Assembly: GCA_964563495.1 (NCBI GenBank)
Contig: CAZLYK010000142.1
Coordinates: forward strand, 1 to 14,533
Reading direction: 5' to 3'
DNA from: CAZLYK01 sp964563495
GTDB lineage: Bacteria > Acidobacteriota > Blastocatellia > RBC074
DNA: 14,533 nt
Positions within the stretch are counted from its first letter, which is position 1; every line of letters begins with the position of its first letter. The translations under genes were made by a program, and so were the position numbers. The notes under the pieces are model-generated. The model searched no databases and was not told where the DNA came from. It saw only the letters and a program-made list of their open reading frames with translations. Shown here in pieces: positions 1-8,700 of the stretch.

Positions 1-11
1 GAAGTAAAGTC

Positions 12-104
12 ATGAATAGACAGGATAAACAAGATTTTTCCAGGATTTTACAAGACCATATCTTGTAAAATCCTGGAAAAATCTTGTTTATCCTGTCTAT
101 TCAT
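12..104. repeat. 44-bp perfect inverted repeat (palindrome family copy 1)
   Basis: Bases 12-55 are the exact reverse complement of bases 61-104, with a 5-base loop (ccata, 56-60). The outer ends read atgaatagacaggat, and each arm contains repeated 'aggat'-like units. It begins 4 bases beyond the ctaB stop codon on the minus strand, so it would be transcribed as a very stable hairpin at the 3' end of the ctaB message. It could work as a terminator or an RNA-stabilising end; there is no clean U-tract. It shares its outer sequence with the repeats at about 4949-5061 and 14436-14497, so it is also a dispersed repeat family. Confidence 0.9.
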
Positions 105-108
105 TAAT

Positions 109-1044
109 TCACCGGTTAAGGACCATCAATCCGAGCAGCAAAGGCAGGTAGAGGACCGAGGCCTTGAGCAAGAACCTGGAGCGTTCCGGCGTCAGCCGGC
201 GGGCGGTGACGATGCTCGCGTAGAGGAAGAACAAGCCCAGGATCGAGGCGCCTGCCAGATAGATCCATCCGGAGAAGTTGAAAAGCGTCGGCAGGAGGCT
301 GACCGGAACCAGGAGCAGCGTATAAGCGACGATCTGGCGCGCGGTCGATCTGCCGTCAGGTTCGACCACCGGGAGCATGCGAATGCCTGCCCGTGCGTAA
401 TCTTCACGGCACATAGTGGCAATCGCGTGGAAGTGCGGGAATTGCCAGAGGAAGAGGATCCCGAACAAGATAATCGCCTCGATCCCGACCTGATTGCGCG
501 CGGCTGTCCAGCCGAGCAATGGCGGCAAAGCTCCGGGAAATGCCCCGATAAAGGTGCACCAGTGGGTGCGCGTTTTGAGCGGAGTGTAGAGAAAGAGATA
601 GCTCAGGAATGCCACCGCTCCCCAGAAGGCCGTCAAAGGATTGACAAACCAGGCGAGATAGACTTCGGAGAGAATCGAGATCCCCAACCCGAAGATCAGG
701 GCCTCGCGCGGCGAAAGCCTGCCGGTCGGCAGCGGTCGTATCCTGGTCCGATGCATGAGCGCATCCAGATTGCGCTCCAGATATTGATTGAGCGTTCCGA
801 TGCCGCTCGAAAGCAGCGCGATCCCGAACGCCGTGTGGAAGAATTGCAGCCAGTTGATCGGCGAGGAAGAACCGAGCGTAAAACCGGCCAGCGCTGAAAG
901 CACAACCAGAAAAGTGATCCGCGGCTTGGTTAGATCGAGATATGCCGAGAGTTTGGCGCCCAGGGTCAGCTCACCCGCTGCCGGATCGGCGTCAATCAGA
1001 GACGAATGCGCCGCGACATCCTCGGCGGTCAAAATAACTTTCAT
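109..1044 (-). CDS. ctaB: Protohaem IX farnesyltransferase (haem O synthase)
   Basis: This 311-residue UbiA-superfamily membrane prenyltransferase should attach a farnesyl group to protohaem to give haem O, the precursor of haem A for haem-copper terminal oxidases. The family signature is present: N86-Q-Y-L-E-R-N-L-D94 followed by MHRT and RPLPTGR (prenyl-diphosphate/Mg site). The second conserved block is FPHF at 202-205, then E214-D215-Y and AGIRMLP. CyoE/CtaB of other bacteria usually read NNYIDRDID here, so Glu90 replaces the first Asp and Asn92 the second. Multiple hydrophobic segments fit the roughly nine-helix fold. The first 30 residues form a hydrophilic N-terminal extension before the conserved LTKPRIT. 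The ATG at 1044 is preceded by a modest gaaagg ribosome site. No other oxidase or haem genes are visible, but the window edge is close on the downstream side. Confidence 0.93.
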   Translation of the reverse strand: MKVILTAEDVAAHSSLIDADPAAGELTLGAKLSAYLDLTKPRITFLVVLSALAGFTLGSSSPINWLQFFHTAFGIALLSSGIGTLNQYLERNLDALMHRTRIRPLPTGRLSPREALIFGLGISILSEVYLAWFVNPLTAFWGAVAFLSYLFLYTPLKTRTHWCTFIGAFPGALPPLLGWTAARNQVGIEAIILFGILFLWQFPHFHAIATMCREDYARAGIRMLPVVEPDGRSTARQIVAYTLLLVPVSLLPTLFNFSGWIYLAGASILGLFFLYASIVTARRLTPERSRFLLKASVLYLPLLLGLMVLNR

Positions 1045-1098
1045 CAGTACGCCTTTCGAATAATGGAGGTAGATCGTTGGTCGCGAATAATAAGCGAT

Positions 1099-1128
1099 AA
1101 AATATCAGATCAGGTCTGTCTTTTTCAA
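1099..1128 (-). promoter_or_regulatory. Possible sigma-70-type promoter for ctaB
   Basis: Read on the minus strand, a TTGAAA box (1128-1123) is followed after 18 bases by TATTTT (1104-1099). This puts transcription start near 1092, about 48 bases before the ctaB ATG. The match is by eye only. The -35 box overlaps the small stem at 1117-1133. Confidence 0.35.
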
Positions 1129-1140
1129 AGACATGAGTCA

Positions 1141-1163
1141 AATCCTGTAAAAATCCGGTTTAC
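1141..1163. repeat. Solitary fragment of the 'aggat' repeat family
   Basis: The stretch aatcctgtaaaaatccggtt resembles one arm of the palindrome at 12-104 (tcttgtaaaatcctgg and atcctgt units), but no matching opposite arm lies nearby. It looks like a decayed half-copy of that family. Short similarity, so tentative. Confidence 0.4.
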
Positions 1164-1220
1164 CCCCCTCATCTCGCGACACTTTTCATCGCGCTGGAGA
1201 CATTAGCCGGAAAATTCAAA

Positions 1221-1332
1221 CGCCAAGACGCCAAGACCGCCAAGTCAACCAAGCAAAGAAGGGTCAATTTATTTGGGGCCAACGGTCTGACCCCGGACCT
1301 CCTTGGCGTCTTTGCTTCTTGGCGTCTTGGCG
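1221..1332. repeat. 'cgccaagacgccaag' inverted repeat
   Basis: The 15 bases at 1221-1235 (cgccaagacgccaag) pair exactly with 1318-1332. A further inner pair, aagcaaag (1251-1258) with ctttgctt (1310-1317), extends the structure. At the centre, gggtca (1261-1266) can pair with tgaccc (1288-1293). The arms are built from repeated 'cgccaag' units, which suggests a dispersed repeat rather than a simple terminator. It sits downstream of rnhA (stop at 1386) and about 180 bases upstream of ctaB. It is unrelated in sequence to the 'aggat' family. Confidence 0.8.
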
Positions 1333-1385
1333 ATTTTTATACCTTAATCAGAAGATAAACTGTCCCGACGTGAGGTTTATTCCCG

Positions 1386-1829
1386 CTATTTATTATTGAG
1401 AATCTCATCTAGTTTGTTCTGATCGACCGTCCCGGTCTCGGCGATAAATCTGGCGGCCGCGTCGCATTTTTCCTGGACCGGATGACCGGCGTGGCCGCGC
1501 GTCCAGGTCCATCTCACCTGGTGGTGGCTGACGGCGCGATCGAGCCTCTGCCAGAACTCGAGGTTGGTCTTGCGCCTGAACAATCCCGTCATGGTTTTGA
1601 CGACATATTGTGAATCGCTGATCACTTCGACGCGGCAGGGTTCTTTGAGGGCTTCGAGGCCCAGGCAGGCCGCGACGATCTCGGCCTGTTGATTGGTCGA
1701 GGCCCCCAGAAATTGCCCGATAATGCGGCGATACCCCTGATATTCCAGGATCGCGGTTGCCCCGGCGCGAGCCGCTTTGCTGCCGTTACCGAGACTGCTT
1801 CCATCGCAAACGATAGTTACTTGTTTCAT
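1386..1829 (-). CDS. rnhA: Ribonuclease HI
   Basis: This 147-residue protein should cut the RNA strand of RNA-DNA hybrids (R-loops, primer removal). All four acidic metal ligands of the RNase H fold are visible: D9 in CDGSSLGNG, E50 in NQQAEI, D72 in SDSQYV and D123 in KCDAAAR. The catalytic loop histidine is H113 in RGHAGHP. Length is typical for a compact bacterial RNase HI of about 150 residues. It is the last gene of a minus-strand unit: its ATG is only 4 bases past the stop of the DUF2721 gene. No clear Shine-Dalgarno sequence precedes it, so translational coupling to the upstream gene is likely. Confidence 0.93.
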   Translation of the reverse strand: MKQVTIVCDGSSLGNGSKAARAGATAILEYQGYRRIIGQFLGASTNQQAEIVAACLGLEALKEPCRVEVISDSQYVVKTMTGLFRRKTNLEFWQRLDRAVSHHQVRWTWTRGHAGHPVQEKCDAAARFIAETGTVDQNKLDEILNNK

Positions 1830-1833
1830 TTAA

Positions 1834-2400
1834 CTAAAGGTTTTCGGCCTCCTTCTCGGCCTCGGCGTTGGCCAGAGCCCGCCTGTGCTGATATTTCTCA
1901 CGGAGCAAGAGGGTGAAAGCCATTTCGGAATTGACCGAGCGCAAGGCGAGACGGGTTTCCGCGATCAGCATCATGCATCCGTAAAAAAGGACCAGCGTGC
2001 CGATAATGCCGAGTAGGTTCGGGACCCACATGGCCGCCTTAAAGACCGAGACGAGACCTATCGCCACCGTCGCGGCGACGAATAGGCTGAGTGAAATATA
2101 GAAGCTCGTCAACGAGCGTTGAACGAAACGGCTACGGCGGGTGTGGATGGCTATCTGGCGGTCGACTTCGGCGCGCCTCTCTTCCGGGAAATCTACATCT
2201 TCAGCGGAGGAGAGATGCTCGATCGTCCTGGTCAGTTCGCGGACACGATCGACGATTCGCGCCAGTCGTGTCGAGGTCGAGAAGACCAGCGTTCCGCAGG
2301 CTGAGATCAGGACCGCGGGTGTGATCATCGCGCTCAGGGTACTCAGCGCATTCAGACTGTCCTGCATAAAAAACTCAACCTGTAAGCTAAACCAGCCCAT
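1834..2400 (-). CDS. DUF2721 family membrane protein
   Basis: This 188-residue protein is recognisable as DUF2721 by SAMITPAVLISACGTLVFSTS (residues 23-43) and the following RLARIVDRVREL. Function is unknown in the family. Three membrane segments are likely: about residues 18-40, 99-121 and 126-147. Between the first two lies a charged, probably cytoplasmic linker, including IHTRRSRFVQRSL at 85-97. Two starts are possible. The ATG at 2400 has aaagga close by and overlaps the end of the upstream pterin dehydratase gene by 14 bases; the ATG at 2367 (residue 12, MQDSLN) would place the conserved core nearer the N-terminus, as in relatives. I keep the longer form. It lies between pterin dehydratase and rnhA in a tightly packed minus-strand unit. 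Confidence 0.85.
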   Translation of the reverse strand: MGWFSLQVEFFMQDSLNALSTLSAMITPAVLISACGTLVFSTSTRLARIVDRVRELTRTIEHLSSAEDVDFPEERRAEVDRQIAIHTRRSRFVQRSLTSFYISLSLFVAATVAIGLVSVFKAAMWVPNLLGIIGTLVLFYGCMMLIAETRLALRSVNSEMAFTLLLREKYQHRRALANAEAEKEAENL

Positions 2401-2665
2401 TAATCCTTTCCGAGAGTTGAAAATCCTTATCGGTCAGGCCCCCGACCGAATGTGTCATGAGGCTCAATCGAACCTGATTCCAGCCGTGGATCAGGATGTC
2501 AGGGTGATGATCGAGCGCCTCGGCTTCGTCGGCCACCCGGTTGACGAACTCCATCGCCAGTTTGAAATTCTCGAATTTGAAATCGCGGACCAGCCAGTCG
2601 CCCTCGCGCCGCCATCCGCCGATCGGCGGCAGTCGTTTGGTAATCTGTTCTTCGCTCAGACGCAT
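2387..2665 (-). CDS. phhB: Pterin-4a-carbinolamine dehydratase (4a-hydroxytetrahydrobiopterin dehydratase)
   Basis: This 92-residue enzyme dehydrates 4a-hydroxytetrahydropterin, the by-product of aromatic amino acid hydroxylases, so that the pterin can be re-reduced. The family hallmark is present: D52-H53-H54-P55-D, then H72 in LMTHSVGGLT and D81 in DKDF, matching the active-site histidines and aspartate of the family. Length is typical. A strong purine-rich ribosome site (gaggggagcgga) precedes the ATG at 2665. It is the first gene of a leftward unit with DUF2721 and rnhA. No phenylalanine hydroxylase gene is in view, so the pterin partner is elsewhere, or the protein has another role such as molybdopterin chemistry. 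The symbol phhB is borrowed from Pseudomonas. Confidence 0.92.
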   Translation of the reverse strand: MRLSEEQITKRLPPIGGWRREGDWLVRDFKFENFKLAMEFVNRVADEAEALDHHPDILIHGWNQVRLSLMTHSVGGLTDKDFQLSERINGLV

Positions 2666-2770
2666 CTTCCGCTCCCCTCTGTTGATTACAGCCGTCCAGT
2701 CAAGCCGGTGAATGTCCCTAATAATTTAAAGGTAATACCAATGAGCAAATTTTCTCATACAGACAACGGC

Positions 2771-2798
2771 TTGCACAACAATATGCCCGTTGTATAGA
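2771..2798 (+). promoter_or_regulatory. Likely promoter of the E1 dehydrogenase gene
   Basis: TTGCAC (2771-2776) and TATAGA (2793-2798) are separated by 16 bases in the divergent intergenic region. They predict a transcript start near 2805, followed by aaggag (2811-2816) and the ATG at 2829. The boxes lie within an imperfect inverted repeat, acaacgg (2763-2769) and ccgttgt (2787-2793), which could be an operator. Matched by eye. It supports the ATG at 2829, because the alternative TTG at 2790 would lie upstream of the transcript start. Confidence 0.45.
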
Positions 2799-2828
2799 CT
2801 GGCGAATCTTAAGGAGACCCGCGACCAT

Positions 2829-4946
2829 ATGGTAATTGAACCTATGCTTGAACGCCGTCTAGTTCTCGACCCCACAACCCTGGTCGGCGCGTACCGAACG
2901 ATGTATACCTCGCGCCGGATCGATGACAAAGAGCTACTGCTCAAGCGTCAAAATCGCATGTATTTCCAGATCAGCGGCGCCGGCCATGAAGCCGTGCTGG
3001 TCGCGGTGGGATTGGTCATGCGGCCGGGCTACGATTGGTTTTATGCATACTATCGTGATCGTGCTCTGGCGCTGCAGCTCGGGATGACGCCATACGAACA
3101 GATGCTCGGCGCGGTTGCCGCCAAGGATGACCCGATCTCCGGCGCGCGCCAGATGCCGTCGCATTGGAGCAGCAGAAAATTGCATCTGGTTTCGCGCTCT
3201 TCCTGTACAGGGACACAATTCCTGGAAGCGGCCGGGGCGGCTGAAGCCGGTTACCGGTATTCGCTGATCAAGGAGATTGAAGATCGGGCGTCGGAATTCA
3301 AGGCCGACGAGGTGGTCTATGTTTCAGCCGGCGACGGGACGACCAGCGAGGGGGAATTCTGGGAATCGCTCAACACCATCTGCAACCTCAAGCTGCCGAT
3401 CATTTACCTGATCGAAGATAACGGGTATGCGATCTCGGTTCCGGTCGAAGTGCAGACGGCGGGCGGCAGCATCTCTCAATTGGTGAAGAGTTTCCCCGGC
3501 CTCTACATCGAAGAATGTGACGGGACCGACCTGCTCGAAAGCTACCAGACATTCAGACGCGCATACGAATATGTGCGCGACCGGCGCGGCCCGGCCCTGG
3601 TCCACGCGCACGTGATCCGCCCGTATTCGCATTCCCAATCGGATGACGAGTCGCTCTACCGACCGGAAGATGAGCGGGCGAAGGATGCGGCGCGCGACCC
3701 AATCAAGAAACTCGGCGAGCTGCTGCTCCACCAAAGAATCCTGACCGAAGCCGAATTGCAGAGATTGAGGGAGGAGGTCGACGCCGAGATCAACGAGGCG
3801 ACCGACCGTGCGCTGACCGTCCCTCAACCGCCGAAAGAAACGGCGCTGCTTTACGTCTATTCTCCGGAGATCGATCCGACCTCGCCGGCGTTCGACACCG
3901 AAGAATCGATCGAATTTACCGGCAAGGAAGGGACCATGGTCGATCTGATCAACCGGTGCCTGCACGAAGAGATGGAGCGCAATCCCCGGATCGTCGTGCT
4001 CGGCGAGGACGTGGCCGACGCGAGCCGCTCCGAATACCTGAGTCGGGTCAAAGGCAAGGGTGGGGTCTTCAAGGTGACGGCCAACCTCCAGCGGAGGTTC
4101 GGCGGCGACCGTGTTTACAACACCCCGCTCGCCGAAGCCAGCGTCATCGGTCGCGCCATGGGCATGGCGACGCGAGGGCTCAAACCGGTGGCGGAGATCC
4201 AGTTCTTCGATTACATCTGGCCGGCTTTTATGCAGATGCGCAATGAGGCGGCGATCCTGCGCTGGAGGTCGAACAACACGTGGAAATGCCCGATGGTCGT
4301 CCGCGTTCCGGTCGGAGGTTATCTCAAAGGCGGCGCGATCTATCACAGCCAATCCGGTGTTTCGACTTTTACCTCGATCCCGGGCTGGCGCGTGGTCATG
4401 CCCTCGACCGCGCTCGACGCCAATGGCCTCTTGAGAACGGCGATCAGATCCGACGACCCGGTCCTCTTCCTCGAACACAAGCACCTCTACCGCCAAACAT
4501 ATAACAAGAGCCGGTATCCGGGTTCGGACTTTATGATCCCTTTCGGCAAGGCGAAGGTCGTCCGTGAGGGCGCGGATCTGACCATCATCACTTACGGCGC
4601 GCTGGTTCAGCGCTCCCTGGTCGCCGTCAGGCAGGCCGCTGATCTGGGCATAGACGTGGAAGTGATCGATCTGCGGAGCCTCAATCCTTACGATTGGGCG
4701 GCGATCGAAAAGAGCGTGAGGAAGACCAATCGAGTGATCGTGGTCTATGAAGATTCGATCTCGTGGGGTTATGGCGCAGAGATTGCGGCACGCATCGCCG
4801 GCGAGCTCTTCGATTATCTGGACGCCCCGGTCAAGCGTGTCGGCGCGCTCGATTGCTTTGTCGCCTACGCCCCCGACCTGGAGGACGCCACCCTCCCGCA
4901 GACGGAAAACGTCTTAAAGGCGATCAAAGAGATCGCCGAGTATTAA
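2829..4946 (+). CDS. Fused alpha/beta 2-oxoacid dehydrogenase E1 component (branched-chain or pyruvate type)
   Basis: This 705-residue thiamine-diphosphate enzyme would decarboxylate a 2-oxoacid and pass the acyl group to a lipoyl E2. Residues about 15-345 are the E1-alpha part, with the ThDP/Mg motif GDG 168-170 running to N198 (IEDNGYAIS) and the active-site loop RPYSHSQSDD. Residues about 365-705 are the E1-beta transketolase-like part, with VVLGEDV, TPLAEASVIG carrying the ThDP-activating Glu, YHSQSG, and the C-terminal transketolase domain (FGKAKVVREGADLTI). The two parts are separate genes in many bacteria. The frame stays open up to a TTG at 2790, but the ATG at 2829 is preferred because aaggag precedes it by 12 bases and the promoter overlaps the TTG. 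Substrate is not decidable from motifs; the loop resembles branched-chain enzymes. No E2 or E3 gene is adjacent. Confidence 0.88.
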   Translation: MVIEPMLERRLVLDPTTLVGAYRTMYTSRRIDDKELLLKRQNRMYFQISGAGHEAVLVAVGLVMRPGYDWFYAYYRDRALALQLGMTPYEQMLGAVAAKDDPISGARQMPSHWSSRKLHLVSRSSCTGTQFLEAAGAAEAGYRYSLIKEIEDRASEFKADEVVYVSAGDGTTSEGEFWESLNTICNLKLPIIYLIEDNGYAISVPVEVQTAGGSISQLVKSFPGLYIEECDGTDLLESYQTFRRAYEYVRDRRGPALVHAHVIRPYSHSQSDDESLYRPEDERAKDAARDPIKKLGELLLHQRILTEAELQRLREEVDAEINEATDRALTVPQPPKETALLYVYSPEIDPTSPAFDTEESIEFTGKEGTMVDLINRCLHEEMERNPRIVVLGEDVADASRSEYLSRVKGKGGVFKVTANLQRRFGGDRVYNTPLAEASVIGRAMGMATRGLKPVAEIQFFDYIWPAFMQMRNEAAILRWRSNNTWKCPMVVRVPVGGYLKGGAIYHSQSGVSTFTSIPGWRVVMPSTALDANGLLRTAIRSDDPVLFLEHKHLYRQTYNKSRYPGSDFMIPFGKAKVVREGADLTIITYGALVQRSLVAVRQAADLGIDVEVIDLRSLNPYDWAAIEKSVRKTNRVIVVYEDSISWGYGAEIAARIAGELFDYLDAPVKRVGALDCFVAYAPDLEDATLPQTENVLKAIKEIAEY

Positions 4947-4948
4947 TT

Positions 4949-5061
4949 AATAGACAGGATTGACGGGATTTTTGCAGGATTAAACAGGATTATTGAAAAA
5001 GGGGTGGTAAGGAATAACCGCCAACCCACCTCTTTTTCAATAATCCTGTCAATCCTGTCAA
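4949..5061. repeat. Imperfect inverted repeat (palindrome family copy 2)
   Basis: The outer left end reads aatagacaggattgacggg and starts 2 bases after the E1 stop codon. The core is a 24-base stem, 4984-5007 with 5026-5049, broken only by one G-T pair (5002/5031), with an 18-base loop. Outside it, aggatt units pair with aatcct units out of register, so the left arm appears to carry an extra unit. The outer sequence matches the repeats at 12-104 and 14436-14497. It separates the E1 gene from the MOSC gene and may end or stabilise the E1 transcript. Confidence 0.85.
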
Positions 5062-5083
5062 TTTTCAGCGGCAGGGTAAAGCC

Positions 5084-5530
5084 ATGGGCAACGGTAAACT
5101 GAGCGGCGTCTATATCGGCCCCGGCAAGGGCGAAATCAAGAGACCCGTCGAGAGAGCTGAACTGGTTGTAGATCATGGATTGGTCGGCGATAGCCACGCC
5201 GGCCGCGATCCGCGCCGCCAAGTCAGCCTGTTTGCCCGTGAGGTCCTCAACCAGCTGCTCGCCGAAGGGTTCCGTGTCTCACCCGAAGAGATCAGTGCCA
5301 ACCTGCTGACCGAAAACTTTCAACTCGATGCCCTCGAACCCGGCACCCGCCTGCGGATCGGGGAGACGATTATCGAGATCGTTGAGCATCGCCGTCCCTG
5401 CCGGTCGATTACCAGGATCGACAACCGCCTTCCTAAACGCCTTTACCACCAGTGCGGTCAGCTCGCACGGATCATCAAGGGCGGCGCCGTCTGCACCGGC
5501 GATGAAATCGAAATGATCCCGCAGAGATAA
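5084..5530 (+). CDS. Stand-alone MOSC-domain protein
   Basis: This 148-residue protein is essentially one MOSC (molybdenum cofactor sulfurase C-terminal) domain, a fold that binds sulfur-bearing or pterin-type ligands and occurs in Moco sulfurases, YiiM and mARC-type proteins. Visible family features are GLVGDSHAG (residues 32-40), RQVSLF (45-50), the SANLLTEN segment (71-78), PGTRLRIGE (86-94), the conserved Cys in RRPCRSI (C106), and IIKGGAVCTGDEIE near the end, where GD 139-140 closes the barrel. Length fits short single-domain members. The ATG at 5084 follows gcaggg at 5071-5076. It is isolated from E1 by the inverted repeat and from nifJ by 178 bases. The substrate is unknown; a role in molybdenum cofactor handling is only an inference from the fold. 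Confidence 0.9.
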   Translation: MGNGKLSGVYIGPGKGEIKRPVERAELVVDHGLVGDSHAGRDPRRQVSLFAREVLNQLLAEGFRVSPEEISANLLTENFQLDALEPGTRLRIGETIIEIVEHRRPCRSITRIDNRLPKRLYHQCGQLARIIKGGAVCTGDEIEMIPQR

Positions 5531-5708
5531 AATTGCGTAAATTTGCCGTTTTTCGTCCTGGTCAGACCATGAGTGGGTAACATTCCCCATTTTTCCGGCA
5601 ACCCTCATCGATTTTTGTCTCCAATCGGGCGTGGAATAGGTCTTGCTGGTGTGTGTTATCTAATTCAGATTTTAATCAACAAAACCTGGGCAAAAGGCTG
5701 AGGCAAAG

Positions 5709-8700
5709 ATGAAGAGAGAGCTGAAGACGATCGACGGCAACGAGGCAGTAGCCCATGTTGCATATCGAACCAACGAAGTGATCGCGATCTATCCAATCAC
5801 GCCTTCCTCGCCGATGGGGGAATGGTCGGATTCGTGGGCATCGGTCAAAGAACCGAATATCTGGGGAACGGTTCCGTCGGTGGTCGAGATGCAGAGCGAA
5901 GGAGGTGCGGCCGGGGCTGTGCATGGAGCACTGCAGACCGGGTCGTTGACGACGACCTTCACGGCATCGCAGGGTCTGCTCCTCATGATCCCGAACATGT
6001 ACAAGATTGCGGGCGAGCTGAGTCCGGCGGTCTTTCACGTGGCGGCGAGGTCGCTGGCCGCGCAGGGTCTTTCGATCTTTGGCGATCACAGCGATGTCAT
6101 GGCCACGCGCTCTGCCGGATGGGCCATGCTCTGTTCGGCATCCGTGCAGGAGGCGATGGACTTTGCGCTCATCGCGCAGGCGGCGAGCCTCGGTTCGCGG
6201 ATTCCTTTCCTGCATTTCTTCGACGGTTTCCGGACCTCGCACGAAGTCTCTAAAGTCGAGATGCTGACTGAAGATGACCTGAGAGCGATGATCGATCCGG
6301 ATCTGGTGGCGGCTCATCGTGCCCGGGCGCTGACGCCCGATCGCCCGGTCTTGCGCGGGACGGCTCAAAATCCGGACGTCTATTTTCAGGCTCGCGAGAC
6401 GGTCAATCCTTTTTACATGGTCTGCCCAGACCTGACCCAGAAGGCGATGGACAAATTCGCCGGGTTGGTCGGGCGAAGCTATCGTCTGTTCGAATACCAC
6501 GGAGCGTCCGACCCCGAGCGGGTGATCGTGCTCATGGGATCGGGCGCAGAGACCGTTCACGAGACGGTCGATTTTCTTAATGCGCGGGGCGACAAGGTCG
6601 GCCTGGTCAAGGTCCGGCTCTATCGCCCGTTCGATTCCAGGCGTTTTGTCGAATCGCTTCCCGAAACGGTCAAGTCAATAGCCGTGCTCGACCGGACCAA
6701 GGAGCCCGGGAGCAACGGTGAGCCGCTCTATCTGGATTGCGTCAACGCCCTGCACGAGGGATTGGACAACGGCTGGATGAAGGGGCAGTCGATGCCCAGA
6801 ATCATTGGCGGCAGATACGGGTTGTCGTCCAAGGAATTCACGCCGGCCATGGTCAAGGGGATCTATGATCATCTCGACTCCGATCGACTGAAGAATCACT
6901 TTACCATCGGGATCCGGGACGACCTCACCGATTCCAGCCTGGCATCCGATGAAAGCTTTTCGACTGAACCGGCAGAGGTGGTGCGCTCTCTGTTTTACGG
7001 CCTGGGCTCAGACGGGACGGTCGGAGCCAACAAGAATTCGATCAAGATCATCGGTGAGAACACTGACAATTACGCACAAGGCTATTTCGTTTATGATTCG
7101 AAGAAGTCCGGGGCTGTCACCGTCTCGCACCTGAGGTTCGGCCCGCGCCCGATCCGGTCAACCTATCTGATCAACCAGGCAAATTTTGTCGCCTGTCACC
7201 AGCCGGTCTTTCTGGAACGCTACGACATGCTCAAACCGCTCGTCCGCGGCGGGACATTCCTGCTCAACACGCCATACGGGCCGGATCAGGTCTGGGAGCG
7301 GCTGCCGCGCCCGGTCCAGGAAGGACTGATCGGGAAGGGCGCGAATTTCTTCGTCATCGATGCGACGAAGGTGGCGCGTGAGAGCGGGATGAGCGGCCGG
7401 ATCAACACGATTATGCAGGTCTGCTTCTTCGCGCTTTCGGGCGTCCTGCCGCGAGCAGAGGCGATCGCCGAGATCAAGGATTCGATCAGGAAGTCATACA
7501 GCAACAAGGGTGAGGAGGTCGTCGAGATGAACCTCAAAGCGGTCGACCACACCCTGGCTTATCTGAACGAAGTGGAGATTCCACCGGAGGCCGGGAGCCG
7601 GATCGACCTGTCGCCGGCCGTTTCTGAAAAGGCGCCGGAATTCGTCCGCAATGTGCTCGGAACGATGATCGCCGGTCTGGGCGACCAGCTTCCGGTCAGC
7701 GCACTGCCCTGTGATGGAACCTTCCCGACCGCGACGGCTCAGTGGGAGAAGCGCAACCTCGCTTTAGAGATCCCGGCCTGGGATCCACAAATCTGTATCC
7801 AATGCGGCAAATGCGCCATGGTCTGCCCGCACAGCGTGATCCGGATCAAGATCTATGACCAGGGCGTTCTCGACCAGGCGCCGGCGACATTCAAATCCTG
7901 CGACGCCAAAGACCGTGAATGGCACGGAATGAAATATTCGATTCAGGTCGCGCCGGAAGATTGCACGGGGTGCGGCATCTGCGTAGATATCTGCCCGGCC
8001 AGGAACAAGGCTCAGACACGGCTCAAGGCGATCAATATGACTCCGCAGCCGCCGCTCCGCGCCCAGGAGAACGAGAACTGGGATTTCTTTTTGACCATTC
8101 CGGAGCTCGATCGTCGCCTGCTCAAAATCTCGAACATTCGCCAGCAGCAGGTTCAACAGCCCCTCTTCGAGTTTTCGGGCGCCTGCGCGGGCTGCGGCGA
8201 GACTCCCTACATCAAACTCGTCACGCAGCTCTTCGGCGATCGTCTGATTATCGCCAACGCCACCGGCTGTTCATCGATCTACGGCGGCAATCTTCCGACG
8301 ACCCCGTACACCAGGAACAACGATGGCCGTGGGCCCGCCTGGGCCAACTCGCTCTTCGAGGACAACGCCGAATTTGGTCTTGGATTCCGTGTCTCGCTCG
8401 ACAAACAGAAAGAGTTCGCCGAGCAGTTGCTCCGGAAATTATCCGGGTCGATCGGCGACGAGTTGGTCCGGGCGATCCTCGATGCAGATCAAAAAGACGA
8501 AGCCGGAATCCAGGACCAGCGCGAGCGCGTCGAGCAACTCAAGCGCAAACTGGCCGGGCTGGATTCGCCCGAAGCCGGGCAGCTCAGAACGCTGGCCGAT
8601 CAACTGGTCAAAAAGAGCGTCTGGATTATCGGCGGTGACGGGTGGGCATACGACATAGGATTCGGCGGTCTCGATCACGTGCTCGCCGGCGGGCGCAATG

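Larger units (their letters stand above)
1045..1385. other. 341-base gene-free region holding repeats and the ctaB promoter
   Basis: No credible gene lies here; the short frames that cross it match no family I recognise. It holds a possible ctaB promoter (1099-1128), a small stem tgtcttt/aaagaca (1117-1133), a single unpaired fragment of the 'aggat' repeat (1141-1163), and a large 'cgccaag' inverted repeat (1221-1332). The ctaB upstream region and the rnhA downstream region therefore both lie in repeat-derived DNA. Confidence 0.7.

Noticed and set aside
12..104. CRISPR-like or insertion-sequence end interpretation of the aggat palindromes
   Set aside because: There are no regularly spaced direct repeats with unique spacers, and no transposase gene or pair of ends flanking a cargo.
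3324..4496. 390-codon open frame opposite the E1 gene
   Set aside because: Same reasoning: antisense to a strongly conserved enzyme, no family features, composition dominated by Arg, Asp and Val.
5643..5671. Possible nifJ promoter (TTGCTG with a weak -10 about 17 bases on)
   Set aside because: The best-spaced -10 (cagatt) matches only three of six consensus bases, and better -10-like words are at wrong spacing, so it is not listed as a feature.
5676..6560. 294-codon open frame opposite the start of nifJ
   Set aside because: It lies antisense to the conserved pyruvate-binding domain, is rich in Arg and His, and shows no motif.
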